NCBI GenBank assembly: GCA_002309995.1
Contig: DBYB01000048.1
Coordinates: forward strand, 1-15,940
Source: Bacteroidales bacterium UBA1197
Lineage (GTDB): Bacteria > Bacteroidota > Bacteroidia > Bacteroidales > UBA932
Direction: 5' to 3'
Length of the DNA: 15,940 bases
The notes under the pieces are model-generated. The model was not told the DNA's origin. It worked only from the letters and a program-made list of their open reading frames with translations, and did not search any database. The position numbers and the translations under genes were made by a program. This document shows, one piece after another, positions 6,954 through 14,896 of this stretch. Position 1 is the first letter of the stretch. Each line of letters begins with the position of its first letter.

Positions 6954-7615
6954 TTTATAATCAGTTCTTTAAATGTATGAACTCCCGTGAGTCCTTCGGT
7001 CATTTGGGCGGCCACCACGGCCCCCTCGGCGAAGCCCATACGGGAGAAGGCTTCGTGGGAAATCTTGATCAGATCAACCCCGGACTTGAATTCCACAACA
7101 TGCGTGCCCGGAACCTCGCCCTCACGGATGGAATCGATTCCAGGCATCTCGCCCAGATGCGCGGCGACTATGGACGCCATACTCTTTGCGGTGCCGCTGG
7201 GCGCGTCCAGTTTGTGGATATGATGCGTTTCCTCGATGTGGGGCGTGTATCCGTTCCCCTTGAGTATGTCGGAGACCTTTTCCAGGGCCGCATAAACCGC
7301 GTTTACGCCTATGGAGAAGTTGGACGAATGAATCATCGGCGTGCCGGCGGCCACGAAGGCCGCAGCCACTTCGCCGGCTATGTCTTCCCAACCTGTTGTG
7401 CCAACAACGGCCGCCTTGAAGTGCTCCGCAATCCATTTGAAATTGGCCCGGAAGGCCGCAGGAGTCGTGAAGTCTATGCAGACGCACTCCTTAGCGAGCC
7501 CGGGGTCCAGGGAACAAACGTCTTCCGTGCATCCGGCCAGCTCCAGCCCCTTCCGGCGCACCACTTCTTCTACCATATGGCCCATACGGCCATAACCGCT
7601 TATAATTATCTTCAT
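6950..7615 (-). CDS. dapB: 4-hydroxy-tetrahydrodipicolinate reductase
   Basis: DapB reduces the DapA product using NAD(P)H, the second dedicated step to diaminopimelate and lysine. The dinucleotide motif GYGRMG is at 7-12, GTTG at 72-75, SSNFSIGVN from 97, and the family signature HHIHKLDAPSGTA at 131-143. H131/H132 and K135 correspond to the catalytic His and Lys of E. coli DapB. At 221 residues it is at the short end of the family (E. coli about 270), mainly from a compact loop between the cofactor and substrate domains. It overlaps thrA upstream and pepP downstream, each by four bases (ATGA). Its partner dapA lies at the end of the divergent unit. Confidence 0.95.
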   Translation of the reverse strand: MKIIISGYGRMGHMVEEVVRRKGLELAGCTEDVCSLDPGLAKECVCIDFTTPAAFRANFKWIAEHFKAAVVGTTGWEDIAGEVAAAFVAAGTPMIHSSNFSIGVNAVYAALEKVSDILKGNGYTPHIEETHHIHKLDAPSGTAKSMASIVAAHLGEMPGIDSIREGEVPGTHVVEFKSGVDLIKISHEAFSRMGFAEGAVVAAQMTEGLTGVHTFKELIIK

Positions 7616-9696
7616 TGCAGGATATTTCTGATGATTCCGCTGGCGGCAAGGTGCGCGCCTTCACCGGAACCTTTGATTACCAATGGATAAGATTCTTCAC
7701 TGTGGATTACGGTCACGTTCTCGGTGCCGTCTATCCAGTAGAACGGACTGTCGATGCCGACCAGCTGCATACTGATTTCCGCCTTGCTGCCGGTGGCGTC
7801 CCGTTTCATAGTGGCCACGAAGCGCTGCCGCAGCCCCTTGGCCTTAAGTTCCTTCTCGCGCTGAGCGAACTTGTCTTCGTTTGCATCGAGCAGGCGGTAG
7901 AAATCCTCCACGCCTCCCTCGAAATACTCCGGCCCGAGCATAGGTGATATCTTTACATCCTTCTCCTCCAGCGGCACGCCGGCCTCGCGGGACAGTATGA
8001 GCAACTTGCGCAGCACGTCCCGGCCGCCGAGGTCGAATCGCGGGTCGGGCTCCGTAAGCCCTTCGGCCTGTGCGCGCCGTATCAGCGTGGCGAATGAATC
8101 TCCCTGCCCTGCGTGGTAGTGCGTGATGATGTAGTTGAGGGTGCAGGAGACCACGGCCTCGATCTGAGTAACGCCGTCTCCAATCCCGGCCCCGTCGGAA
8201 ATCGACTGGAGTATCGGGAGGGCGTTGCCAACGGTGGTGTCGTAGCGGAAGAAGCAGCCGTTCTGCGCGGCGGCGGCCTTGATGGCGGCATAATCCACGA
8301 ACGGGATGGCCAGCGAGCGGCGGTTGGAGCACACTATGTTGATGCCGGCCTGCAGCATCTGCACGAAATGTTTCCAGATGTCCACGCTGTCGGTGCAGTC
8401 CACGAAGACACTGCGGCTGCGTGCCTTCTGCAGAACGTGCTCCGCGAACCCGTGGTCGCTCGATATCTCCTTGATTACCACTCGCTTGCCGGCAGCCGGG
8501 AACTGCCCCTCGCAACCGTCGACTATGGCTTTGAGGGCCTTGCCCACAGCGCCGTATCCGGCAACATAGACCTCTATTGTGGAGAGGGCCCGCTCTTCGA
8601 AGAACTCCCGGTGGATGGCGGCCACGGCATTCCGGGCCACGTTCGTGCGTACCTTGATGAAGCAGTTGTCGCCGTCGTCGCAGTTCACCTCGCCGAGCGG
8701 CTGTATGCCGGCGTCGCGCAGGGCCGTGCTGATGCGGCGGGCTGCTGCTGCATCTCCCGCTGAAGGGCCCTCTCCGGTGAGGCAGATGTGGGTGGTGCAT
8801 CCATCGGGATCATCCAGCGACGACACGCCCTTCCACTCGCGCACGACTGCCCTGCGGTCGCTGATGACCGTGCCGGGATTCGCCGGGTCGAAGGTGTTGC
8901 GTATGCCGATGGCGATACCGCAGCGCATAGCGGGCTCCACGGCGGGCGCGTAAAGCACCTTGGCGCCGTGGCGGGCCATATCGAAGGCGGCGCGGTAGCT
9001 GATTTCCGGAATCGTGCGTGCGGCTGGCGCCACCTTGGGGTTGGCGGTCATTATACCGGGCACGTCGGTCCAAATCTGCAAGTCGTCTGCCTGCAGGGCC
9101 GCTGCGTACAGGGATGCGGTGTAGTCGGAGCCGCCGCGTCCGAGGGTGGTGACGGCTCCGTTGGTGTCACGCGCAATAAATCCGGGAGCCACGAACACCT
9201 TGGCGTTGGGGCTGGCGGCAATGGCGTCGCGGATTGCGGCGTAAGTGAATTCCAGGTCCACGGGGCCGCCGGCCGAGCCGCTGCCGGGGGCGGTGCGCAC
9301 GAGGTCGCGCGAATCGAGCCACTTCACCTTGACCCCTTCGCAGGCCAGCTTGCGTGCCAGGATTCGGGTCGATAGCAATTCGCCGAAGGCTTCTATTACT
9401 GGCGGGATACACCGTATCTCGGTGAATATATTGCGGCAGTCGGCGATGGCCTCGGCCCTTTCGGTGCCGGTGAAAAGCCGGTTTATTATGGCGATGTGAC
9501 GGTCCCGGAGGGAGTTGATCATATGCTCGGGATCCTCTGCCTTGCCTATCTGGATGAGGGCGTCGGTGCACCCGCTTATGGCGGAACTGATGAGTACGAC
9601 TCTGTCTTTTGCGGCGGCCTGCTCCACAATATCAAGCACACGCGACATGGCCGTTGCACTGGCCACCGAAGAACCGCCGAATTTCAGAACTATCAT
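7612..9696 (-). CDS. thrA: Bifunctional aspartokinase/homoserine dehydrogenase, short form with one ACT unit
   Basis: The chosen ATG at 9696 gives 694 residues starting MIVLKFGGSS. An upstream in-frame ATG at 9729 is unlikely because the -7 promoter element (9715-9722) lies between the two. The aspartokinase domain spans about 1-290 (KFGGS 5-9, GRGGSDYTAS 186-195, WTDVPGIMTANP). A single ACT-like segment follows at about 301-368. The homoserine dehydrogenase domain runs from 374 to the end, with GYGAVG 380-385, DTTVG 486-490, and D555, D560 and K564 in DLGGRDVLRK. E. coli ThrA has about 820 residues and two ACT repeats; alignment by eye places the whole first ACT of E. coli as missing here. 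The usual NK pair of the dehydrogenase (NKK in E. coli) reads SNRR (457-460). First gene of the leftward operon; it feeds both threonine/methionine and DAP synthesis. Confidence 0.93.
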   Translation of the reverse strand: MIVLKFGGSSVASATAMSRVLDIVEQAAAKDRVVLISSAISGCTDALIQIGKAEDPEHMINSLRDRHIAIINRLFTGTERAEAIADCRNIFTEIRCIPPVIEAFGELLSTRILARKLACEGVKVKWLDSRDLVRTAPGSGSAGGPVDLEFTYAAIRDAIAASPNAKVFVAPGFIARDTNGAVTTLGRGGSDYTASLYAAALQADDLQIWTDVPGIMTANPKVAPAARTIPEISYRAAFDMARHGAKVLYAPAVEPAMRCGIAIGIRNTFDPANPGTVISDRRAVVREWKGVSSLDDPDGCTTHICLTGEGPSAGDAAAARRISTALRDAGIQPLGEVNCDDGDNCFIKVRTNVARNAVAAIHREFFEERALSTIEVYVAGYGAVGKALKAIVDGCEGQFPAAGKRVVIKEISSDHGFAEHVLQKARSRSVFVDCTDSVDIWKHFVQMLQAGINIVCSNRRSLAIPFVDYAAIKAAAAQNGCFFRYDTTVGNALPILQSISDGAGIGDGVTQIEAVVSCTLNYIITHYHAGQGDSFATLIRRAQAEGLTEPDPRFDLGGRDVLRKLLILSREAGVPLEEKDVKISPMLGPEYFEGGVEDFYRLLDANEDKFAQREKELKAKGLRQRFVATMKRDATGSKAEISMQLVGIDSPFYWIDGTENVTVIHSEESYPLVIKGSGEGAHLAASGIIRNILQ

Positions 9697-9714
9697 AACT
9701 ATATCTAATCTGAA

Positions 9715-9722
9715 CAAATATA
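9715..9722 (-). promoter_or_regulatory. -7 element of the thrA operon
   Basis: TATATTTG on the minus strand matches TAnnTTTG perfectly and ends 18 bases before the thrA ATG at 9696. The nearest TTTG upstream (plus 9746-9749) is 23 bases away, longer than the usual 19-21. This -33 candidate also lies inside the divergent murB start region. Confidence 0.65.
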
Positions 9723-9736
9723 GCAACATTTTTTGT

Positions 9737-9744
9737 TATATTTG
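9737..9744 (+). promoter_or_regulatory. -7 element of the murB unit, near-leaderless
   Basis: TATATTTG on the plus strand is a perfect -7 match and is the mirror copy of the thrA element 14 bases away. Only seven bases separate it from the murB ATG at 9752, so transcription should begin at or within a few bases of the start codon. No TTTG is visible at the usual upstream distance. Confidence 0.6.
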
Positions 9745-9751
9745 TCAAAAT

Positions 9752-10753
9752 ATGAGAATAGAGGATAATTACGATTTAAGCGGCCTGAACACCTTCCGGA
9801 TGAAGGTACGGTGCGCCAAACACATAGAATACGAAAGCGTTGAGGAGCTTGCAAGCCTCGACTTCGACAGCCTCCCCAAGCCCATCAAACATATGGGCGG
9901 AGGCTCCAACCTGCTGTTTACCGGCGACTTCCCGGGCACCATACTCCATTCCGCAATCAGGCATGTAAAATACGTGGATATGGGCTTCGACGAGGTGCCC
10001 GTTATCGTCGGTTCCGGAGTGGTGTGGGACAAACTGGTTGAGGAACTATGCGGCCACGGCCTCTGGGGAGCGGAGAACCTTTCGCTCATCCCCGGGGAGG
10101 CGGGTGCCGCCGCCGTTCAGAACATAGGTGCATACGGCGTAGAGTTCAAGGATCTGGTGAGCGGGGTGTCGTGCTTCGACCTTCAGGAGCGCAAGAAATG
10201 CAAGTTTACCGCCGCCGAATGCCGCTACGGCTACCGCGAATCAATGTTCAAGGAGGCATCGGACCGCTATGTGATAACTTCGGTCTTGCTCAAGGTATCC
10301 CGCTCGGCCGGCCCCAGGCTTGGCTACAAGGGTCTGGAGGGCATCGACGCGTCCTCGCCGCAGAAGGTGCGCGAGGCGGTCATCGCCATTCGCCGTCAGA
10401 AACTCCCCGACCCGGAGGAAATCGGCAGCGCCGGTTCCTTCTTCAAGAACCCCGTCGTCAGCGCCCTCGAGTTTGCCCGCATCGCGGAAATCGCCGGCTC
10501 GCGCATCGTACCTCACTACGTGCTCGATGGCGGCTTCATCAAGGTGCCCGCCGCCTGGCTCATAGACCAGTGCGGCTTCAAGGGTGCCAAAGAGGGCGGT
10601 GCGGCCGTATATGACAAGCAGCCGCTGGTCATCGTGAACGCAAGCGGCCACGCCAGCCCGGAAGACGTGCTCGAACTGGAGCGCCGCATAATCGCCGGCG
10701 TGCACCAGAAATTCGGCGTGAGCCTGAGCCCGGAAGTGGAGCATATCGGATAA
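9752..10753 (+). CDS. murB: UDP-N-acetylenolpyruvoylglucosamine reductase
   Basis: MurB uses NADPH and FAD to make UDP-N-acetylmuramate for peptidoglycan. The 333-residue product is of the E. coli type I length and layout. The FAD-binding stretch GGGSNLLF is at 49-56, IPGEAGAAAVQNIGAYG at 113-129, and the active-site residues are R162 (YRESMFK), S229 (GSAGSFFKNP, the proton donor) and E328 (SPEVEHIG). The frame stays open upstream to 9515, antisense to thrA, but the murB family start is MRIEDNYDLSGLNTF, and the -7 element at 9737-9744 fixes the ATG at 9752. First gene of the rightward unit. Confidence 0.95.
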   Translation: MRIEDNYDLSGLNTFRMKVRCAKHIEYESVEELASLDFDSLPKPIKHMGGGSNLLFTGDFPGTILHSAIRHVKYVDMGFDEVPVIVGSGVVWDKLVEELCGHGLWGAENLSLIPGEAGAAAVQNIGAYGVEFKDLVSGVSCFDLQERKKCKFTAAECRYGYRESMFKEASDRYVITSVLLKVSRSAGPRLGYKGLEGIDASSPQKVREAVIAIRRQKLPDPEEIGSAGSFFKNPVVSALEFARIAEIAGSRIVPHYVLDGGFIKVPAAWLIDQCGFKGAKEGGAAVYDKQPLVIVNASGHASPEDVLELERRIIAGVHQKFGVSLSPEVEHIG

Positions 10754-10758
10754 TTCAG

Positions 10759-10766
10759 TATTTTTG
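10759..10766 (+). promoter_or_regulatory. Possible internal -7 element before cdaA
   Basis: TATTTTTG fits TAnnTTTG and lies in the 21-base gap between murB and cdaA, eight bases before the cdaA ATG. No -33 TTTG is seen in the GC-rich murB end, so it is either an internal promoter giving a nearly leaderless mRNA or a chance match. Confidence 0.45.
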
Positions 10767-10774
10767 CAGTCTGT

Positions 10775-11539
10775 ATGGAATTTCTGCATTTCTCTCTGAT
10801 CGACTTGATCGACATAATCCTCGTAGCTGCGGTTATCTACGTGATTTTCCGCTGGATACGCGGTTCGTCGGCAATGAATATATTCGTCGCCATCATAATG
10901 TTGTTCCTGATGCGCGTGCTGGCTATGGCAGTGAATATGAAGATGACTTCCGCCCTGCTTGGCGCCATCCTCGACGTGGGTGCCATCGCCATCATCATCA
11001 TCTTCCAGCCGGAAATCCGCCGCTTCCTGAACAACATAGGCCGCACTGCCGGCAACAACAACCTGGTGCGCAGGTTGATGCAAAGCCACAAGGCGGAGGG
11101 GATGAACTCCGAGACCGTCTCCGAGACGGTGCTGGCGGTGGAGCAGATGGCGGCCGCAAGGACAGGCGCGCTCATCCTGATTCGCCGCAGGGATAACCTT
11201 GAGAGCATAATCGGCACGGGCGACACCATCGACGCCAAGGTGAGCCAGCGGCTCATCATGAACATCTTCTTCAAGAACTCCCCCCTGCACGACGGAGCTA
11301 TGGTCATAGGCGGTGACCGCATCGTAGCGGCCCGCTGCACCCTTCCGATTACCGACAGGCTCGACATCCCGGCTTCCTTCGGTATGCGCCACAAGGCGGC
11401 CCTGGGCATCAGCGAGCAGTGCGACGCCGCAGTGATAGTGGTGTCGGAGGAAACCGGCGGCATCAGTTTCGTGGAGGGCGGCAACGTCACCCATATCGAC
11501 AATCCCAACGTCCTCAAACTTAAACTCGGCAACCTATGA
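10775..11539 (+). CDS. cdaA: Membrane diadenylate cyclase (CdaA/DacA type)
   Basis: The enzyme makes cyclic di-AMP from two ATP. The 254-residue protein has three predicted transmembrane helices near residues 10-28, 34-54 and 61-78, then a cytoplasmic DAC domain. The DGA motif is D173-G174-A175 (PLHDGAMVI), and the second catalytic motif, normally RHR, reads R205-H206-K207 (GMRHKAALG). GALILIRR and VSEETGGISF are also conserved. In Firmicutes the gene sits with cdaR and glmM; here it follows murB by 21 bases and its stop overlaps the mutS2 start (ATGA), with dapA next, so it is embedded in a wall-precursor unit. No CdaR homologue is present in the window. Confidence 0.92.
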   Translation: MEFLHFSLIDLIDIILVAAVIYVIFRWIRGSSAMNIFVAIIMLFLMRVLAMAVNMKMTSALLGAILDVGAIAIIIIFQPEIRRFLNNIGRTAGNNNLVRRLMQSHKAEGMNSETVSETVLAVEQMAAARTGALILIRRRDNLESIIGTGDTIDAKVSQRLIMNIFFKNSPLHDGAMVIGGDRIVAARCTLPITDRLDIPASFGMRHKAALGISEQCDAAVIVVSEETGGISFVEGGNVTHIDNPNVLKLKLGNL

Positions 11540-14007
11540 GCAGCGAGAGGCTGGAAGCCAAACTTGGATTCGACAGGATACGCGGGATAATCTCCGACAA
11601 GTGCAAGACCGACTATGCGGCCGCCAGAGTGGCGTCGGAGCAGTTCTCCACGTCGGCGGAGACCATAATCAAGCGCCTCCAGCTCACGGACGAGATGCGC
11701 CTCATCCTGCTTTTCGAGGACAGTTTCCCGACTGCCGGATACATCGACGGGCATCCGTTCCTGGAGCCCCTGCGCAAGGAGGGCAGCAGCATCGACGCCC
11801 TTAGCCTTGCGAAACTCCGCACGCTCCTGGATACCACCCGCCGCGTCACCAACTTCTTCGGGGGCATCAAGGACGGCATCTACCCGCGCCTGACGGCCCT
11901 TAGCAAGCCTGTTACCACGTTCCCTGAGATACTCCGCCGCATCGACGGCATCCTCGACCGCTACGGCGACATCAAGGACTCCGCCTCCGACGAACTGTTC
12001 AACATTCGCCGCAGCATAAGGGAGAAGGAGGGCGCTATCTCCAAGCGGGCGGCGGCCATACTCAAACAGGCCCAGGCGGCCGGAATCGTGGACCCGGAGG
12101 CCTCGGTGGCGATGCGCGACGGCAAGTTCCTAATCCCCGTGAACACCGCCAGCAAGCGCAAACTCGGCGGTTTCGTGTTCGACGAGTCGGCCACCGGCAA
12201 GACCACCTACATCGAGCCCGCGGAAATCCTCGAACTGGAGAACGAAATCAGCGAGCTGCAGTTCGCCCAGACGCGCGAGATTGCCCGCATCCTTCGGGAG
12301 TTCACCGTGTTCCTGCGACCCTATCTGCCGGAAGTGCTGGACAGCGCCACCTTCATCGGCGAACTTGACTTCATAATGGCCAAGGCACAGACGGCCCTGG
12401 ACTTCATCGCCGGAATGCCGGTGCTCTCTAAAGACGGCAGCGTACACCTTCGCAAGGCGCGCCACCCCCTGCTCGAAAGGGCCCTGCACCGCGAGGGAAA
12501 GGCCATCGTGCCGCTTACCATCACCCTCACGCCCGGCAAGCGCATTCTGCTGATCTCCGGTCCCAACGCCGGAGGCAAGAGCGTGTGCCTCAAGACCGCC
12601 GGCCTGCTGCAGTATATGTTCCAGTGGGGTATGCTCATCCCCACCTCCGAGACCTCCGAACTGCCGGTATTCGACCGTATTGCCGTGAGCATCGGCGACG
12701 ACCAGTCGCTGGAGAACGACCTCAGTACATACAGTTCCTTCCTGTCCGATATGCGCGAAATGCTGGCGGAAGCCGACGATCGCACGCTGGTGCTGATTGA
12801 CGAATTCGGCGCGGGCACTGAACCGGCGGCCGGTGGCTCCATCGCCGAGGCAATATTGGCGGAAATCGACCGCAGGGGCGTGTGGGGCGTGATAACCACC
12901 CACTACACCAACCTCAAGCTGTATGCTTCCGGGGCCGATACGCACGTGGTCAACGGCGCAATGCTGTACGATTCTTCGAAGATCGCTCCCCTGTTCGCCC
13001 TGGAAATCGGCCTGCCGGGCAACTCCTTCGCCTTCGAGCTGGCGCGCAAGATGCGTCTGCCGGAGAGCATAGTGAAGGATGCCGAGGCGCGGGCCGGCGA
13101 GGAGTTCGTGGGCATAGAGCGCAACCTGCGCAAGATTGCCCGCAACCGCCGCCAGCTGGACGAGAAGCTACAGAAGATAAAACATACCGACAAGACCCTG
13201 GAGGGCCTGACGGAGCGCTATCAGCAGGAGCTGGAAGAGATACGCCGCGAGCGCAAGGGCATACTCGACGAGGCCCGCAAGGAGGCCGAGCAGATAGTCC
13301 GCGGCGCGGGGGCGCAGGTCGAGAAGACCATCAGGGTAATCAAGGAGTCGCAGGCAGACAAGGAGCAGACCAAGGCTGCACGCGCCGAGCTGCAGGGCTT
13401 CATAGGGGCCCTGGAGGCACGCAAGACCAAGCAGCAGAAGGCCCGCGAGGAGTATATCGACCGCAAACTCGGCAAACTGGAGCAGCGGCGCAAGAAAGAA
13501 GCCGCGGCCCCTCAGCCCCCGGCTCCTAAGACTGAGCCCTTCAAGGTGGGCGAGAAAGTGAAGGTGCTTAGCAACGGGCTGGTGGGCGAGGTAACGCGCG
13601 TGAACGGCAAGACCGTCACCATCTCCGTGGGCAATATCTCCAGCACTATGAAGGCCGACGGCCTGCAGCGCATCTCATCCAACGAATTCCGTGAGCTGTC
13701 GCGCAAGGCATTCACGCCAGTTGTGCAGCGGGTCGATGCGAATATCAGCGCCCGCAAGCTCAATTTCCGCCCCGAGCTCGACATCCGGGGTCAGCGCCTG
13801 GCCGACGCCATGGATATCGTGACGCATTACATCGACGACGCCATAATGCTGAGCGTCGGGGAAGTGCGCATCATCCACGGCAAGGGCACCGGCGTGCTTC
13901 ACGAAGAAATACAGAAGTATCTGCGGACCATTCCGGGCGTGGCGCGCGTATGCGACGAAGACGTGCGCATCGGAGGTTCCGGCGTAACCATAGTGACACT
14001 TGACTGA
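11536..14007 (+). CDS. mutS2: MutS2 family ATPase/nuclease with Smr domain
   Basis: The 823-residue protein has the full MutS2 layout. The N-terminal core and lever regions contain HPFLEPLRKEGSSI. The ATPase has Walker A GPNAGGKS (342-349) and Walker B LVLIDEFGAGT (418-428). A long charged coiled coil spans roughly 515-660. A KOW-like segment starts at PFKVGEKVKV, and the C-terminal Smr endonuclease domain has LDIRGQR (748-754) and HGKGTG (781-786). MutS2 lacks the mismatch-recognition domain of MutS; known roles are suppression of recombination and rescue of collided ribosomes, depending on species. Its start overlaps the cdaA stop by four bases, and dapA begins one base after its stop. Confidence 0.95.
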   Translation: MSSERLEAKLGFDRIRGIISDKCKTDYAAARVASEQFSTSAETIIKRLQLTDEMRLILLFEDSFPTAGYIDGHPFLEPLRKEGSSIDALSLAKLRTLLDTTRRVTNFFGGIKDGIYPRLTALSKPVTTFPEILRRIDGILDRYGDIKDSASDELFNIRRSIREKEGAISKRAAAILKQAQAAGIVDPEASVAMRDGKFLIPVNTASKRKLGGFVFDESATGKTTYIEPAEILELENEISELQFAQTREIARILREFTVFLRPYLPEVLDSATFIGELDFIMAKAQTALDFIAGMPVLSKDGSVHLRKARHPLLERALHREGKAIVPLTITLTPGKRILLISGPNAGGKSVCLKTAGLLQYMFQWGMLIPTSETSELPVFDRIAVSIGDDQSLENDLSTYSSFLSDMREMLAEADDRTLVLIDEFGAGTEPAAGGSIAEAILAEIDRRGVWGVITTHYTNLKLYASGADTHVVNGAMLYDSSKIAPLFALEIGLPGNSFAFELARKMRLPESIVKDAEARAGEEFVGIERNLRKIARNRRQLDEKLQKIKHTDKTLEGLTERYQQELEEIRRERKGILDEARKEAEQIVRGAGAQVEKTIRVIKESQADKEQTKAARAELQGFIGALEARKTKQQKAREEYIDRKLGKLEQRRKKEAAAPQPPAPKTEPFKVGEKVKVLSNGLVGEVTRVNGKTVTISVGNISSTMKADGLQRISSNEFRELSRKAFTPVVQRVDANISARKLNFRPELDIRGQRLADAMDIVTHYIDDAIMLSVGEVRIIHGKGTGVLHEEIQKYLRTIPGVARVCDEDVRIGGSGVTIVTLD

Positions 14008-14008
14008 T

Positions 14009-14896
14009 ATGAAGATTCCCGAACTCAAAGGGTGCGGAACCGCACTGGTGACTCCTTTCCTGGAAGACGGAGAGGTGGATTATGAGGCTTATGGCGAACT
14101 GGTCGCAAGACAGGTTGCCGAAGGCGTTGACTTCCTCGTGCCGCTTGGCACTACGGCAGAGACCCCCACGCTCGACCCTATGGAGAGGGTGGCGCTGCTG
14201 GACATTACGCACGACTGTGCTTCCGGCCTGCCGCTGCTGGTAGGATGCGGCAGCAATTCCGTACCTGGAACCCTTGCGAATATGCATCTGCTGGAGGGCA
14301 CTGCGGCCGATGCCTGGCTAGTGGTCGTACCTTTCTACAACAAGCCCACGCAGGAGGGTATGTATCAATATTTCAAGGCTATAGCAGCAGAGAGCACCAA
14401 GCCCGTTGTGATGTACAACGTGCCCGGGCGTACCGGAGTGAATATGCTGCCGGAGACGGCCGTGCGCATTGCCCGCGAAGTGCCGGGGATAGTGGGAATC
14501 AAGGAGGCTTCCGGAAAGTTGGAGCAGGCCAGGCAGATAGTGGCCGAGGCTCCGTCGGACTTTATGGTCCTCAGCGGAGATGACGACCTGACGCTGGAAA
14601 TGATGAAAGTGGGTGCCAGGGGAGTTATCTCCGTGGCTTCCAATGTGCTGCCGGGTAAGGTGTCTGATATGACCCACGCCGCCATCGACGGCCGCTGGGA
14701 AGATGCCGGGGCTCTCGACGAGGCCCTCAAACCCCTGTACAAGGCCTGTTTCGTGGAGTCCAACCCCATCCCGGTCAAGGCTGCGCTTTCCCTGATGGGC
14801 TTGTGCTCCGACTTGATGCGCCTGCCGCTGGTGCCTGCCTCCGCAAGCACCCGTGAGTTTATGTCGCAGGTACTCTCCGCCCTCGGGGCGCTGTAA
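14009..14896 (+). CDS. dapA: 4-hydroxy-tetrahydrodipicolinate synthase
   Basis: DapA condenses pyruvate and aspartate semialdehyde, the first step of the DAP/lysine branch. From the ATG at 14009 it has 295 residues, the usual size. The Schiff-base lysine is K165 (GIVGIKEASG), with Y136 and R141 in MYNVPGRTG and the T48-T49 pair in LGTTAETP. A TTG at 14000 would add three residues but overlaps mutS2 and is less likely. The second residue after the TT pair is E, as in the GTTGES of E. coli, though the G is A here. The gene ends the murB-cdaA-mutS2-dapA run and meets the TSCPD gene tail to tail with no spacer. Confidence 0.95.
   Translation: MKIPELKGCGTALVTPFLEDGEVDYEAYGELVARQVAEGVDFLVPLGTTAETPTLDPMERVALLDITHDCASGLPLLVGCGSNSVPGTLANMHLLEGTAADAWLVVVPFYNKPTQEGMYQYFKAIAAESTKPVVMYNVPGRTGVNMLPETAVRIAREVPGIVGIKEASGKLEQARQIVAEAPSDFMVLSGDDDLTLEMMKVGARGVISVASNVLPGKVSDMTHAAIDGRWEDAGALDEALKPLYKACFVESNPIPVKAALSLMGLCSDLMRLPLVPASASTREFMSQVLSALGAL

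Noticed and set aside
9697..9729. Longer thrA start at the ATG at 9729
   Set aside because: It would add MLLYLFRLDIV before the conserved MIVLKFGGSS start and lies upstream of the -7 promoter element.
9515..9751. Longer murB start inside the thrA gene
   Set aside because: The extra 79 residues have no MurB similarity, are antisense to thrA, and lie upstream of the murB -7 element.
10241..11494. Minus-strand open frame of 417 codons
   Set aside because: It is antisense to murB and cdaA, both with intact motifs; its His/Asp/Gly-rich sequence is typical of a shadow frame.
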